A stretch of 64,000 nt of DNA from positions 2,398,911-2,462,910 of the forward strand of contig NC_018081.1 in the NCBI RefSeq assembly GCF_000271405.2, written 5' to 3'. Both the position numbers and the translations under genes were made by a program. The notes below the pieces were generated by a model that had not been told where the DNA came from, did not search any database, and saw only the letters and a list, made by a program, of their open reading frames with translations. Of the stretch, positions 19,807-29,736 are shown one piece after another. Each line of letters starts with the position of its first letter. The stretch's first letter is position 1. The DNA comes from Enterococcus hirae ATCC 9790. GTDB taxonomy: Bacteria > Bacillota > Bacilli > Lactobacillales > Enterococcaceae.

Positions 19807-20562
19807 ATGTCTTTTTTAGAAGGAAAGAAAATCGTCATTATGGGCGTCGCAAATAAGCGTAGTATTGCTTGGGGTTGTGCCGAAGCAATGATGAAACAAG
19901 GTGCTGAGATCATCTATACTTATCAAAATGAACGCATGAAAAAATCATTGCTTAAATTAGTCGGCGAAGATGCCTTTACGGTGGAATGTGATGTATCAAG
20001 TGATGAAAGTATTGAAAAAGCAATGGATGCAATCGGCGAATATGCTGGAGAAATCCACGGCCTAGTACACGCGATCGCATACGCAAACAAAGAAGAATTA
20101 TCAGGAAACGTATCCGATATCTCACGTGATGGCTATCAATTAGCGCAAGATATCAGTAGCTATTCATTAATCGCTGTAACAAAATATGCACAAAAGTATC
20201 TAGCACATAACAGCGGAATTGTAAGCATGTCTTATTTAGGATCAGAACGCGCTATTCCTAACTACAACATGATGGGAATTGCAAAAGCATCTTTAGAAGC
20301 AGCCATCCGTTACTTAGCTGCAGAACTATCTCCTAAAGGCATTCGTGTCAACGGTATTTCAGCTGGGGCGATCAAAACATTAGCGGTTACTGGCGTGAAA
20401 GATTACCAAAAATTGATCCAATTATCTGAATCACGTACACCAGATCAACAAGGTGTGACGATCGAAGAAGTCGGGAATGCCTGTGCCTTTTTAATTAGCC
20501 CATTATCAAGCGGAATGATTGGCGACATTGTTTATGTAGATAAAGGTGTCCACTTATCTTAA
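19807..20562 (+). CDS. fabI: Enoyl-ACP reductase I
   Basis: NAD(P)H-dependent enoyl-ACP reductase, the last step of each fatty acid elongation cycle. At 251 aa it is an SDR-superfamily protein. Features are GVANKRSIAWG near residue 13, the YNMMGIAKASLEA catalytic region near 155 with the Tyr and Lys pair, and the C-terminal SPLSSGMIGDIVYVDKG. The ATG follows AAAGGAGTG. It is divergent from fabZ and shares its FabT operators. Confidence 0.95.
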   Translation: MSFLEGKKIVIMGVANKRSIAWGCAEAMMKQGAEIIYTYQNERMKKSLLKLVGEDAFTVECDVSSDESIEKAMDAIGEYAGEIHGLVHAIAYANKEELSGNVSDISRDGYQLAQDISSYSLIAVTKYAQKYLAHNSGIVSMSYLGSERAIPNYNMMGIAKASLEAAIRYLAAELSPKGIRVNGISAGAIKTLAVTGVKDYQKLIQLSESRTPDQQGVTIEEVGNACAFLISPLSSGMIGDIVYVDKGVHLS

Positions 20563-21014
20563 GAGAACCCTATTTACTTTAGTCATCCCATTTAAAACAA
20601 CACGAATCGCTTTTTATTTAAGTAAGATAACGGAAAAATTCGTTTAACACTAACGAACTCACCGGTTTCAAATAAACTTTAAACGACGACCTACTATTGA
20701 TAGGCTTATCAATATTGGGTCGTCTTATTTTGATTGATCCCTAAAGAAAATATGAGACCCAGACGATGATACGCATGAAATATGCCTATCTAGATTATTG
20801 TGGCAGATTACAAGCCATTTGATTGTTAAAATATAAATAGTTTATATTTTAATATGAGTGAAATTGTATCTTCTATTTGGTGATGGATAAACTCTTCTAA
20901 AGTAGTATGTGGCAAGAAAGCTTGTAAAACTAATTTTATAAAAAAACTAGGACAGATCATCTATATCTGTCCTAGAAATCGTAGTATCTCTTTTTTACTA
21001 GATTATACTGTTGT
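20563..21014. other. Intergenic region between fabI and ilvE
   Basis: About 450 bases without a gene. A hairpin (GACGACC...GGTCGTC, about 20683-20727) is a likely fabI terminator. A clean hairpin CTAGGACAGAT...ATCTGTCCTAG (about 20947-20976) serves the converging ilvE. Nothing else was recognised. Confidence 0.6.
20947..20976 (-). terminator. Terminator of ilvE
   Basis: Perfect 11-bp arms CTAGGACAGAT and ATCTGTCCTAG just past the ilvE stop, with A/T runs outside. Confidence 0.8.
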
Positions 21015-22028
21015 TTATTCGACTACTTCGATCCAACCCTCAGGCGCTTCTACATCGCCAAACTGGATCCCTGTCAATTCATCATACAATCGTTTAGTTA
21101 CAGGACCAACTTCTGTTTCGCTATGGAAAACATGTAAGTTATTTTGATAATAGATCCCTCCGATCGGTGAGATGACCGCTGCTGTGCCACACGCTCCTGC
21201 TTCGGCAAATTGGTCTAATTGATCAATAAAGATATCCCCTTCGACAGCAGTTAAGCCTAAACGCTCTTCAGCCAATTGTAAGAGTGAATATTTCGTGATA
21301 CTTGGTAAAATCGATGGCGATTGCGGTGTGATAAATTGCCCATCTTTAGTAATACCAAAGAAATTCGCTGCCCCGACTTCTTCAATTTTCGTGTGAGTAG
21401 CAGGATCTAAATACACGCAGTCTGAATAATCTAATTCCTTCGCTTGTGTACCTGGCAACAGACTAGCTGCATAGTTCCCTCCTACTTTTGCTGCCCCTGT
21501 TCCATTAGGTGCTGCCCGGTCGTACTCTGATACGATAAAGTTCGTTGGTTTCAAACCACCTTTAAAGTAAGCACCAACTGGTGTACAGAAAACGACAAAT
21601 AAGTACTCTGGCGCTGGGTGCACACCAATGTTTTCACCGACACCAATCAGAAAAGGACGTAAGTATAATGTTGCGCCTGTTCCATAAGGTGGTACAAATG
21701 CTTCGTTCGCTTTGACTACGTCTTTCACAGCTTCAATGAACATTTTTTCTGGTACCATCGGCATCAATAACCGTCTAGCACTTTGATTCAAACGACGGCT
21801 GTTTTGATCTGGTCGAAAAAGATTGATCTTGCCATCTTTTCTTCGGTAAGCTTTTAATCCTTCAAAGCATTGTTGTCCATAATGAAGCGCTGGAGAACCT
21901 TCATGGATTGTTAAATAGTTGTCTTCCGTCAATTCTCCTTTTTCCCATTGACCATCTTTCCACTTTGCAACGTAACGCCAAGGAGTTTTGATATATGAGA
22001 AACCTAAATTATTCCAATCCAATTGCAT
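21015..22028 (-). CDS. ilvE: Branched-chain amino acid aminotransferase
   Basis: PLP enzyme interconverting Leu, Ile or Val with their 2-oxo acids using glutamate. About 337 aa, fold-type IV, subgroup with BCAT II features. [15 protein letters not shown] near residue 50, [10 protein letters not shown] near 122 and the PLP lysine in [12 protein letters not shown] near 182 are visible. [11 protein letters not shown] near 288 closes the active site. The second Met (22028) is better spaced from AGGTGGA than the first (22034). It appears monocistronic. Confidence 0.95.
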   Translation of the reverse strand: MQLDWNNLGFSYIKTPWRYVAKWKDGQWEKGELTEDNYLTIHEGSPALHYGQQCFEGLKAYRRKDGKINLFRPDQNSRRLNQSARRLLMPMVPEKMFIEAVKDVVKANEAFVPPYGTGATLYLRPFLIGVGENIGVHPAPEYLFVVFCTPVGAYFKGGLKPTNFIVSEYDRAAPNGTGAAKVGGNYAASLLPGTQAKELDYSDCVYLDPATHTKIEEVGAANFFGITKDGQFITPQSPSILPSITKYSLLQLAEERLGLTAVEGDIFIDQLDQFAEAGACGTAAVISPIGGIYYQNNLHVFHSETEVGPVTKRLYDELTGIQFGDVEAPEGWIEVVE

Positions 22029-22196
22029 ATTCATTCCACCTATCTTTGTTTTGTGAATATTTTAGCACTATCCTTGAGGTTTGTCATTTTATTTTTTGGA
22101 AAATTTCTGAAATTTGAAACAGTTTTGCTGATTTTCTTTTTCCCTTGTTCTTGTTACAATACAGTAGTGAGTATATATTTTAGAAAAGAGGATCTT

Positions 22197-23095
22197 ATGT
22201 TTTTACAACTAGCGACAACAGCAACCACTTCCACAGGTGAAACATTAACTGACCAAGCAGTCCACCAAGTGAATGCTTTTCAACGTTTCTGGAATACGAT
22301 CGATTGGGATGCAATTTTTGCAACCTTCATCCAAAAAGGACTTTATTTAGTTTTTTAATTCTTTTATTTGCCATACTCAACCGTGTCGGAAAATATTTAA
22401 TTGATAAATCTTTTAAACAATATTCTAAGAAATCGGTTTTGAATGAAAGTCGTTTAAAAACGTTACACAGTCTGTTAAATACGATTTTCCAATACACGAT
22501 GGGTTTTTTCTTTATTTATGCGATTTTATCCGTCATTGGTGTTCCGATTGGTTCATTGTTGGCAGGAGCGGGAATTGCTGGGGTAGCAATTGGATTGGGC
22601 GCACAAGGCTTTATGAGTGATGTGATTACTGGCTTTTTCATTATTATGGAACAACAAATGGATGTCGGAGATTATGTAAAATTAGCAAATCTGTCAATTG
22701 AAGGAACAGTGGCTTCTGTCGGTATTCGGACGTTACAGCTAAAGGCTGTAGACGGTACGGTTCACTTTATTCCCAATCGAAACATCACGACTATCAGCAA
22801 CCTATCCAGAGCGAATATGCAAGTTCTACTTGATATTCGCATCGTGCCGGAAGAAGGCTATGATTCTATCTACGAAATCATCGATCGTGTAAATCAACGA
22901 TTAGCTGAAAAATACCAAGACGACTTACAAACTGAACCAACAATTTTTGGATTAGTCGATTTAGGGATTCGAACCATTTGTTATGCCTTGAATGGAAAAC
23001 AATTTGTTTTGAAAGAAGAATTTTTGAGTTCTTATGTAAAAGAATTGACAACAGCAGGATTTACCATTCCTAACAGCCCGATCAGCTTGAAATAA
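22197..23095 (+). CDS. MscS-family small-conductance mechanosensitive channel, frameshifted as sequenced
   Basis: Osmotic safety valve of the MscS family. The first frame from the ATG at 22197 ends after 46 codons at a six-T run (22351-22356). The rest continues in the next frame. One additional T would give 299 aa with membrane helices near residues 45-65 and 80-105. The pore helix is AGAGIAGVAIGLGAQGFMSD, followed by a beta domain. The gene faces cbpB across a long hairpin. A c-di-AMP-binding protein next to an osmotic channel is consistent with osmotic signalling. Confidence 0.88.
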
Positions 23096-23173
23096 AAAAG
23101 ATTGAGACGATTCCTTACGCTTTCCATTAAATGACCTTAATGGAAAGCGTAAGGAATCGTCTCAATCTTTTTT
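23094..23173. terminator. Bidirectional terminator with perfect 37-bp arms
   Basis: Arms 23094-23130 and 23137-23173 are perfectly complementary with a six-base loop. They carry A and T runs at their ends, so the hairpin can end both the mscS gene and the converging cbpB gene. The arm length is much greater than usual for an intrinsic terminator. Confidence 0.85.
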
Positions 23174-23183
23174 GCTTTAATCG

Positions 23184-23684
23184 TTAACTAACGATGTCTA
23201 ACTTTTCTTTTAATTCTTCGACTTTAGGCGAAACAATGTTTCGTCGTTCCAATTCATGCACCATATAGTTGACTGCCTTTAGTAGTTCTTTTCGAGTAAT
23301 GATCCCTTTAAAAACTTTGTCTTCTGTAACAACCGGTAGAAAAGGTGAATCAACTAATAAATGGAGAACTTCTTCTAGTTCCCAATTTTCATCGATCGTT
23401 GCAACATTCGTTTCCATTACATCTGCAACGGTTAGTCCTTCTAATGGGTCCATGCTGATCGTTTGTAGATCGATCATTTTATTGACGACATCAGATAAGC
23501 TAACTAATCCCACAAAACGGTCATCTTTTCCTAGTACAGGGATCTTCGTATAACCTACTTTCGATAAAACAAGCAAACCATGTGATAATGGATGTTGATA
23601 CATGACATTCGCTACATTTTCAGCTGAGATCAAAAAAGTCTCTCGATTTTGTAGCAATAACTCTCTTACAATCGGTCCAATCAT
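23184..23684 (-). CDS. cbpB: CBS-domain protein, CbpB-like (c-di-AMP binding)
   Basis: A 166-aa protein made of two CBS domains (about 15-70 and 85-140). It corresponds to YkuL/CbpB, which in Listeria and Bacillus binds c-di-AMP and activates the stringent response enzyme Rel when unbound. The assignment rests on length, the paired CBS pattern (TKIPVLGKDDRFVGLVSL, TVADVME, KGIITRKELLKA) and its linkage with the racE cluster. The ribosome site lies in a small palindrome (23685-23697). The upstream DNA has an 11-bp repeat CATTTCAATTT (23696-23726). Confidence 0.82.
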   Translation of the reverse strand: MIGPIVRELLLQNRETFLISAENVANVMYQHPLSHGLLVLSKVGYTKIPVLGKDDRFVGLVSLSDVVNKMIDLQTISMDPLEGLTVADVMETNVATIDENWELEEVLHLLVDSPFLPVVTEDKVFKGIITRKELLKAVNYMVHELERRNIVSPKVEELKEKLDIVS

Positions 23685-23802
23685 TGGAGGGCCTCCATTT
23701 CAATTTCATTTCAATTTCATTTCAACATAATTATTTTACCGAAAACGGATGCAAAATTCATATAAAAAATCGAGATTTTAGTAAAAATTAGAGATTTTTT
23801 GC

Positions 23803-24315
23803 TTACAAGGAAAAAGTGAAAGCCAGTTCCTCGACAGGTTGATGCGCTCGATTATAATATTGAACATTGACTTGTTCTCCACTGTGTTCAATCAAGGCAT
23901 AAGAAGGGATTTGGATCGGTCCTCGTGGTTGCGAAATGCTTCCAGGATTCAAATACAAGACCCCTTCTACTACCTCACAACCAATTTGATGCGTATGACC
24001 AAAAAAGACCATTGTTGCTTGGTTGGCTTGCGCTTCAAGCGCTAATTGAGTAAGACCAAAACGAACATTTGCCAAATGTCCATGAGTGATAAATATTTTA
24101 TCTTTCCCAGTATCAACCCACTCTTTTTCAACAAATCCCGGTCCGAAATCACAATTTCCCTTGACTACATGGAAGTGCGTCCACAATTGATCTTCTGGCG
24201 ATAATTCTGAATCGCCACAGTGAAAGAAGAAATCCACTTTCGTTTGATAACGAGCAACTAGATCAGCTAAGATTTCCCGATCACCATGGTTATCACTGAC
24301 AACTAAATATTTCAT
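23803..24315 (-). CDS. YfcE/YsnB-type metallophosphoesterase
   Basis: A 170-aa calcineurin-like phosphoesterase. Motifs are SDNHGD at residue 7, FFHCGDSE near 32, VKGNCDFG near 51, [12 protein letters not shown] near 76 and FFGHTHQIG near 104. These are all metal-binding motifs of the MPP superfamily. It starts four bases inside the preceding rph-rdgB gene. The order racE, rph-rdgB, ysnB-like is shared with B. subtilis. The natural substrate is uncertain. Confidence 0.92.
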   Translation of the reverse strand: MKYLVVSDNHGDREILADLVARYQTKVDFFFHCGDSELSPEDQLWTHFHVVKGNCDFGPGFVEKEWVDTGKDKIFITHGHLANVRFGLTQLALEAQANQATMVFFGHTHQIGCEVVEGVLYLNPGSISQPRGPIQIPSYALIEHSGEQVNVQYYNRAHQPVEELAFTFSL

Positions 24316-25661
24316 TTGTTTTCACCTTCCAACCAGCTTTGCCATACTTGGCTCAATTTTTTCATTGCTTGTGCCCGGTGGCTGACTTGGTTTTTTTCTT
24401 CACTTGACATTTCGGCTGCAGTTTCAGTTGAACCGTCAGGAATAAATAGTGGATCATACCCAAAGCCGTTGTCTCCTCTTGGGATTCTTCCTACTTTTCC
24501 TGGCCATTGCGCTTCCACCACTAGACTTTCTTTATCCGGTGCAGCAAAAACCAAGGTGCAATGAAATTGCGCCGTTCTTTTCTCATCTGGAATCTCCGTC
24601 ATCTCATAAAGTAATTTCGCATTGTTTCCTGCGTCACTTTTGTGTTCACCGGCAAATCGTGCAGAGTAGATTCCTGGCATGCCACCTAAAGCATCTACTT
24701 TCAAACCAGAGTCATCAGCTAATACAGGTTGATTCAACAAATAAGCAATCGTTTCCGCCTTCAGACGAGCATTTTCCTCAAACGTTGAACCAGTTTCTTC
24801 TACATCAGGTAATTCAGGATAGTCAAACAATGTTTTGACTTCATAACCAGCTTTGCCAAACATCGCTTTAAATTCTTCTGCTTTCCCAGCATTTTTGGTA
24901 GCAATAACGATCGTCTTCAAATCGTCCTCTCTTTCTGCTCGTTGCTCGAACAAGACATTTTTTTGTTCAAGAATCAATTGCTCAATCGCTGTTTTTCCAT
25001 AAAAGAGCAGATCGTTTAATTGTTCACCATCAAAGGTTGCTTCTTCCCCAGTTCCTTGAATCTCGACAAATTTGCCAGATTCAGTCATGACTAGATTCAT
25101 ATCGACTAGCGCTGCAGCATCTTCTTCATAATCTAAATCTGCCACACATGTCTGATCGGGTAAAATCCCAACACTGATAGCAGCTAAATGTTCAATAACT
25201 GGATCTTCACGTAAAACTTTTGTTTGAAGTAACTTTTCGACTGCTAATTTTAACGCAATAAAAGCTCCTGTGATGCTAGCCGTTCTTGTCCCACCATCTG
25301 CTTGCAAAACATCGCAATCAATGATAATACTACGTTCGCCTAACTTTTTCAGATCAACGACCGCTCTTAACGAACGACCAATCAACCGTTGGATTTCCAT
25401 TGTGCGTCCTGAAAGTTTTCCTTTGCTGCTTTCTCTTCGATTTCTAGTATGAGTCGCACGTGGCAACATGCTATATTCTGCTGTTACCCAACCAGTTCCT
25501 GTTTCTCTTAAAAATGGCGGAACGTTTTCTTCAATCGTAGCAGAACAATTGACGATCGTATCACCAAAGTGAATCATAACAGAACCTTCTGGATGTTTAA
25601 AAACATTTGTTTCAATCTTTATTTTTCTTAACTGCTGAGGTTGTCTTCCATCGTGACGCAT
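24312..25661 (-). CDS. rph-rdgB: Fused ribonuclease PH and XTP/dITP diphosphatase
   Basis: One 449-aa polypeptide carrying two activities that B. subtilis keeps in separate adjacent genes (rph and ysnA). Residues 1 to about 245 are RNase PH, a phosphorolytic tRNA 3' exonuclease ([49 protein letters not shown]). From about 248 on is RdgB/HAM1, a pyrophosphatase that cleans non-canonical purine NTPs ([36 protein letters not shown]). The fusion is in frame without a stop. The protein starts four bases after racE and overlaps the downstream phosphoesterase gene. Confidence 0.95.
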   Translation of the reverse strand: MRHDGRQPQQLRKIKIETNVFKHPEGSVMIHFGDTIVNCSATIEENVPPFLRETGTGWVTAEYSMLPRATHTRNRRESSKGKLSGRTMEIQRLIGRSLRAVVDLKKLGERSIIIDCDVLQADGGTRTASITGAFIALKLAVEKLLQTKVLREDPVIEHLAAISVGILPDQTCVADLDYEEDAAALVDMNLVMTESGKFVEIQGTGEEATFDGEQLNDLLFYGKTAIEQLILEQKNVLFEQRAEREDDLKTIVIATKNAGKAEEFKAMFGKAGYEVKTLFDYPELPDVEETGSTFEENARLKAETIAYLLNQPVLADDSGLKVDALGGMPGIYSARFAGEHKSDAGNNAKLLYEMTEIPDEKRTAQFHCTLVFAAPDKESLVVEAQWPGKVGRIPRGDNGFGYDPLFIPDGSTETAAEMSSEEKNQVSHRAQAMKKLSQVWQSWLEGENK

Positions 25662-25664
25662 CTG

Positions 25665-26477
25665 TTATTTTCCTCCTAATTCAATATGCTCAACATTCAA
25701 CTGATCGAGCATCAACCAATCTTGTGCAATCTCTTTAAAAAGCTTAGCTGAACCAGTCGTATAGAATTGGCATAACGTCCGCCCCTCATTGACTGAATTG
25801 CTGATTTCAAAATAGTCCAGCAACATCGAAACTTCCCCGACAGTCTCTGCACCTGAATCGATTAATGTTACACTTTCTCCCATAACGTTTTGGATAATCG
25901 GACGTAACAAAGGGTAATGGGTACAACCCAATACTAATGTATCGATTTTCTTAGTAACCAATGGCGCTAGTGTCTGGGCAACGATTTTTTTTGCCACTGA
26001 CGAATGATATTCATTACTTTCCACTACCGAAACGAATTTTGGACAAGCCAAACTAGTCACGGCAAGTTCAGGTACCTTCGTTTTCAGCGCTGTTTCATAA
26101 GCACGACTTTTGATCGTTCCGAGGGTTCCGATAATCCCTACTTGTTTATTTCTTGTTTGTTTAACAGCTGCTCTTGTCCCAGGTAAGATCACACCAATGA
26201 CTGGAATAGGAAGTGCCGCCTTGATTTCTTCTAAAGCAACCGCAGTAGCAGTATTACAGGCAATCACTAACATTTTGATGTTTTGTTCCACCAAATGATT
26301 CGTCATTTCCCAAGTAAATTCGATCACTTGTTCTGCCGGTCTAGGACCATAGGGGCAACGGGCAGTATCTCCAACATATAAGATATTTTCATTTGGTAAT
26401 TGTTTCAATGCTTCTTTGACCACCGTCAATCCACCAACACCTGAATCAATAAAACCAATCGGGCGATTATCAGTCAA
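25665..26477 (-). CDS. racE: Glutamate racemase
   Basis: Converts L- to D-glutamate for peptidoglycan. About 270 aa. [13 protein letters not shown] at the N-terminus, the first catalytic Cys in [11 protein letters not shown] near residue 70, and the second in [12 protein letters not shown] near 180 are visible. A TTG at 26477 follows AAAGGATG with good spacing. Alternatives are ATG at 26486 or TTG at 26498, adding three to seven residues. First gene of the racE, rph-rdgB, ysnB-like, cbpB cluster. Confidence 0.94.
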   Translation of the reverse strand: MTDNRPIGFIDSGVGGLTVVKEALKQLPNENILYVGDTARCPYGPRPAEQVIEFTWEMTNHLVEQNIKMLVIACNTATAVALEEIKAALPIPVIGVILPGTRAAVKQTRNKQVGIIGTLGTIKSRAYETALKTKVPELAVTSLACPKFVSVVESNEYHSSVAKKIVAQTLAPLVTKKIDTLVLGCTHYPLLRPIIQNVMGESVTLIDSGAETVGEVSMLLDYFEISNSVNEGRTLCQFYTTGSAKLFKEIAQDWLMLDQLNVEHIELGGK

Positions 26478-26755
26478 TAGTATCATCCTTTTTCTCAATA
26501 AATTCTATCTTCCTTATTGTGGACTTTTTAAGGTGATTTTTCAAGTACTACCTTTGTACTTCTATCCATAAAGCTTGAATAGCTCACACAGTCGATCTAA
26601 AGAATCACTAGTTTGACTTAATGATCTTAAGTTAGTTGTTTTTAGCAGATGAAGATTGCTCTTTATCTACACTTATCATGAATGATTGCGATTCGTTTTA
26701 GAGATACTAGAAGAGACTGAGACAAGTTTTGTCCCAGTCTCTGAGCAATTATGGT
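26478..26755. terminator. Intergenic region with GAGACTG-type terminator
   Basis: A hairpin at 26712-26742 (AGAGACTGAGACAA against TTGTCCCAGTCTCT) ends the unknown paralogue gene read from the right. The region upstream of racE holds no recognisable gene. Related GAGACTG hairpins occur at 54852-54881 and 57764-57795. Confidence 0.7.
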
Positions 26756-28039
26756 TTATCGACTAACTTCAGCTGATCCTTGAGATAAAGAATTCATTTG
26801 TTTTATATTTTTGTTTGGTTTTGGTAGAGTATTTTGTTCCGATCCTCGATTACTTAGTCTTTGATTCAATGGTAATGGAACTTGATCTATTGGATTTGGG
26901 TTTGTTCTATCTAGTTCGGGAAGCTTACTTAGCAAAGTTGTTTTTCCATTGATTATTTCATTAAGCTCTTTTTTATCTTCGTTAGTGAGAGTAAGCATAT
27001 AAGGTATATTGCGTCTATTTATTTCATTAAGTTTTCTGCTACCAATAAATTCCGCCATCGTAGATAGCATTTTGGGTTCTACCTTTTGGTTCTCTTTAAG
27101 TGCTAATGAAGTGTTCATTGCTCGAGATAACAAAAGCGCGTTGTCATCCACTACTTCAGCTATAGTCTTCCCATTTATTTTAATGTCTGCTTCATTTTCT
27201 TGTTTTTTATCTGTTTGTTGTTTCGCTCTTTCTCTGATTATATCCCGAAGTGCTTCTTTTTCTTCTATTCTCATGACAAGATTTGTAATCTCTTTTAAAT
27301 TAGCATCTGTCTTACTTTCCTGTGTTTTCAATGTGTCTTGTTTTTTTCTGTATATTTTCCGAAGAGTGGCTCGATCTTCTTTTAATAGTTCAAGTTTAGC
27401 TATAACCGCCCTTTTCATTTCCTCATCAAGATTTAAATCCATGACCTCATTTGCTATTGCCTCTAGTTTTTCTTCGGAGACAGTGTGGTTCTCTAAAAGT
27501 TGGTATTTATTTGTAATAGCTATAGTAGCATCATCTGTTAGCTGCGCTATTAATTCATTCACCTTTAGAAATTGATCATCTTTAAGCCTAGTTAATTCCC
27601 TTCTAGTTATATTCAGATCGAAAATAAAGTTATGACACGTACTAGTTTTTAAAGGAATATAATAGAATTTATCAAGGTCTTCAATTAGTGCAGCTTTCGT
27701 TTCTTCCGACAAAGGCATGTTTGAATTAAGTCTATGTTTTTCATTAAGATAGTTAATAAAAAAGGTTCTATTATTACTATTTATTTCTATATTTCTTTGT
27801 TTTAACAGATTTTTCTCTTCTAGAAGAGATTTTAGATAGGAGGGAATTTCTTCAGTTGAAGCTTGATGATCTTTAGAAAGATCTTTATCCAATGCTGCTG
27901 ATGTTTCCAGATCAGTACGTTTCTTTTTCGTAAATTTATACTTATTGAATAGTCTATAAAAAAAACCACGCTGATCTTGGGACTGTATGCTAACTTTCTC
28001 TTCATTGTTTTTATTTATATTCTGTTCCTTGTCTGGCAT
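26756..28039 (-). CDS. Unknown protein, paralogue 1 of a three-member family
   Basis: I do not recognise this family. 427 aa, hydrophilic, rich in Lys, Glu, Asn and Thr, without signal peptide or membrane helix, and probably mostly helical. An N-terminal stretch MPDKEQ and a core near residues 85-140 are shared with paralogues 2 and 3. The core reads FxINYLxxxHxL, then ETKxALIxDLxKFY, then CHxFIxDL. Beyond that this copy carries about 230 more residues (long coiled-coil-like helices) and a Pro/Asn-rich tail. AAAGGAGA precedes the ATG. The 240 bases upstream match those before paralogue 2, 5.8 kb away. Confidence 0.75.
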   Translation of the reverse strand: MPDKEQNINKNNEEKVSIQSQDQRGFFYRLFNKYKFTKKKRTDLETSAALDKDLSKDHQASTEEIPSYLKSLLEEKNLLKQRNIEINSNNRTFFINYLNEKHRLNSNMPLSEETKAALIEDLDKFYYIPLKTSTCHNFIFDLNITRRELTRLKDDQFLKVNELIAQLTDDATIAITNKYQLLENHTVSEEKLEAIANEVMDLNLDEEMKRAVIAKLELLKEDRATLRKIYRKKQDTLKTQESKTDANLKEITNLVMRIEEKEALRDIIRERAKQQTDKKQENEADIKINGKTIAEVVDDNALLLSRAMNTSLALKENQKVEPKMLSTMAEFIGSRKLNEINRRNIPYMLTLTNEDKKELNEIINGKTTLLSKLPELDRTNPNPIDQVPLPLNQRLSNRGSEQNTLPKPNKNIKQMNSLSQGSAEVSR

Positions 28040-28290
28040 GCTGTTTTCTCCTTTGAGATTTTATATACGCTTTATAAATTTATCAGAAAAAAAAGGACAT
28101 CAAAAACTTTTATTTCTAAACAAAGAAATTCTTGGGATTTAATACTATTGCATTTATTCAAAATCTAGATTATCGTTTTTAATCTCTGGGAATATTTGGT
28201 CATAAATAGTATTCTCAAAGGATTCTACATCAACAGAATTTTATTTAGGTACTGCTATACCTAACTATTTCTTTAAAAATAATTTTTTGA
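28040..28290 (-). promoter_or_regulatory. Conserved upstream region of paralogue 1
   Basis: About 240 bases share clear similarity with 33841-34085 before paralogue 2. The proximal 110 bases also match 35095-35205 before paralogue 3. On the minus strand the best-kept blocks are GAAATAAAAGTT, TTTTTTCTGATA and TATAAAAT shortly before AAAGGAGA. The conservation beyond the ribosome site suggests shared control or recent duplication. Confidence 0.65.
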
Positions 28291-28641
28291 ATATTTGGCA
28301 TCCACGTGCGGTGATTTGCAAAAATAGTATTACTTTATAAAAACAGAAGAACATGTAGCCTGCAAATTCAAATCAATATCAACATGAAAATTAGAAGCTT
28401 TTTGATCAATTTATGAGACAATGTGAAAGAACAAAAAAGCTGAGATAGCATGAGGTACATTCTGACCCAGATTTAATTTTGCGCAACTTATCAGTTCTTA
28501 TTGACCAAAAACCTTTTTTTAACATATATTAAAACTAATCAAAAAAAAACGAAAATCAGAATAACTGCTTTTCGTTTTTTCAGCTTGTTCATACGAATAC
28601 TTTGACCGCACGCTCAAGTTAATTTTTGAACTGTTACACTC
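28291..28641. other. Intergenic region before the B12-linked locus
   Basis: Holds a hairpin AAAAAACGAAAA...TTTTCGTTTTTT (about 28545-28580), a probable terminator of the DUF4430 lipoprotein gene. No gene, riboswitch or repeat was otherwise seen. Confidence 0.6.
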
Positions 28642-29031
28642 TTACTTGAATGTTGCTAAATTGAACACTATCTGATCGTTAGGTGATAATTTAATATCAT
28701 TTGCTCCTTTTTCCGCCATTTTGCCGTTGATTGTGAACGTCCAATATAATCCTTTATCTTTGTCTTGTGCATGCCCATCAATTGCCGTCACAAAACCATT
28801 GTCTTCTTTCACTGAAAACTGTTTTTTTAGTAATTCCAACAAGGTCTGATTTGGTTGGTAAGTAACGTTTTTTGCCGATAGTTCTTTTCCCTCTTCTTGC
28901 AAAGTGATGGTCACTTTTTTTGTAGTGGCTTGTGATTGAGCGCTTGATTGTTCTGTCGTGGTAGGTGATTGACAACCAGTCATAACGATCATACTTGATA
29001 AAGCAGCTAATAATACTATAAATTTCTTCAA
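28642..29031 (-). CDS. DUF4430 (transcobalamin-like) lipoprotein
   Basis: A 129-aa lipoprotein with the lipobox MTGC (Cys near residue 20), a short Ser/Thr/Gln linker, and a DUF4430 domain. The domain has the pattern TLLELLKKQF, GFVTAIDGH, YWTFTINGKMAEKGA and DQIVFNLATFK. DUF4430 is related to the C-terminal domain of transcobalamin, so cobalamin or corrinoid capture is plausible. That is strengthened by the adjacent adenosyltransferase and B12-dependent reductase, but binding is not shown. A TTG at 29031 is best placed relative to AGGAG; GTG at 29040 would overlap the site. Confidence 0.8.
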   Translation of the reverse strand: MKKFIVLLAALSSMIVMTGCQSPTTTEQSSAQSQATTKKVTITLQEEGKELSAKNVTYQPNQTLLELLKKQFSVKEDNGFVTAIDGHAQDKDKGLYWTFTINGKMAEKGANDIKLSPNDQIVFNLATFK

Positions 29032-29150
29032 AAAAAACACTCCTATTTATTAATTTGTAAAAAGAATTAACTTAAGTTATCACTTTAAACATTATAGATA
29101 TGATTCTTAGACAGTTAGATTTTAATTCAAACAGTAAGGTCTGATAATAA

Positions 29151-29714
29151 TTAATGGAATACTTTCCCAGCTCGCTCATAGAATGGTTCTTTAATATGAT
29201 AAACCACATTGACATAACGTGCCAAGACAAAAAAGAGATCCGATAACCGATTAATCAGTTTATAGCTCATTTGATTCGTTTCTGTTTCTTCCAAAATCAA
29301 TTCAGTGATTTCACGTTCCGCTCTTCGGGTCACTGTTCGGGCAAGATGGAAATGCCCTGCTACTGGATGTCCACTAGGCAAAATAAATTTGTCGATCACC
29401 GGTAGTTTTTCTTGATAAAAATCAATCATTTCTTCCATTTTCTCCAAATCTTTTTTAGTCACGATCCGTTCTTTGACTTCCGTTGGTGTGGCAAAATCTG
29501 TTCCGATATCAAATAGTAATCGTTGAAGTTGGATTAATTGTTCGATCAAAAGTGCAAATTTATCAGGATCTAATTCTGCAACGATCGTTCCTACCCAAGA
29601 GTTGATTTCATCCACACTTCCATAAGCTCTAACACGAGAAGCTGACTTAGCTAGCCGTTGCCCTCCGATAATACTAGTCATCCCAGCATCACCACTTTTA
29701 GTATAGATTTTCAT
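29151..29714 (-). CDS. PduO-type cob(I)alamin adenosyltransferase
   Basis: Transfers the 5'-deoxyadenosyl group of ATP to reduced cobalamin, producing adenosylcobalamin, the cofactor of the reductase encoded just upstream. 187 aa. Near the N-terminus KSGDAGMTSIIGGQRLAK forms the ATP site. AYGSVDEINSWVG near residue 37 and HLARTVTRRAEREI near 125 are PduO family signatures. The ATG at 29714 follows AAGGAG. The frame could start at 29747, overlapping the nrdJ end. Likely co-transcribed with nrdJ. Confidence 0.93.
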   Translation of the reverse strand: MKIYTKSGDAGMTSIIGGQRLAKSASRVRAYGSVDEINSWVGTIVAELDPDKFALLIEQLIQLQRLLFDIGTDFATPTEVKERIVTKKDLEKMEEMIDFYQEKLPVIDKFILPSGHPVAGHFHLARTVTRRAEREITELILEETETNQMSYKLINRLSDLFFVLARYVNVVYHIKEPFYERAGKVFH

Positions 29715-29736
29715 GGTACCATGCTCCTTTTTAAAC

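Noticed and set aside
27009..27575. 188-codon plus-strand hydrophobic frame within paralogue 1
   Set aside because: It is antisense of a Lys/Glu-rich gene, which commonly yields Phe/Ser/Leu-rich shadow frames. No ribosome site.
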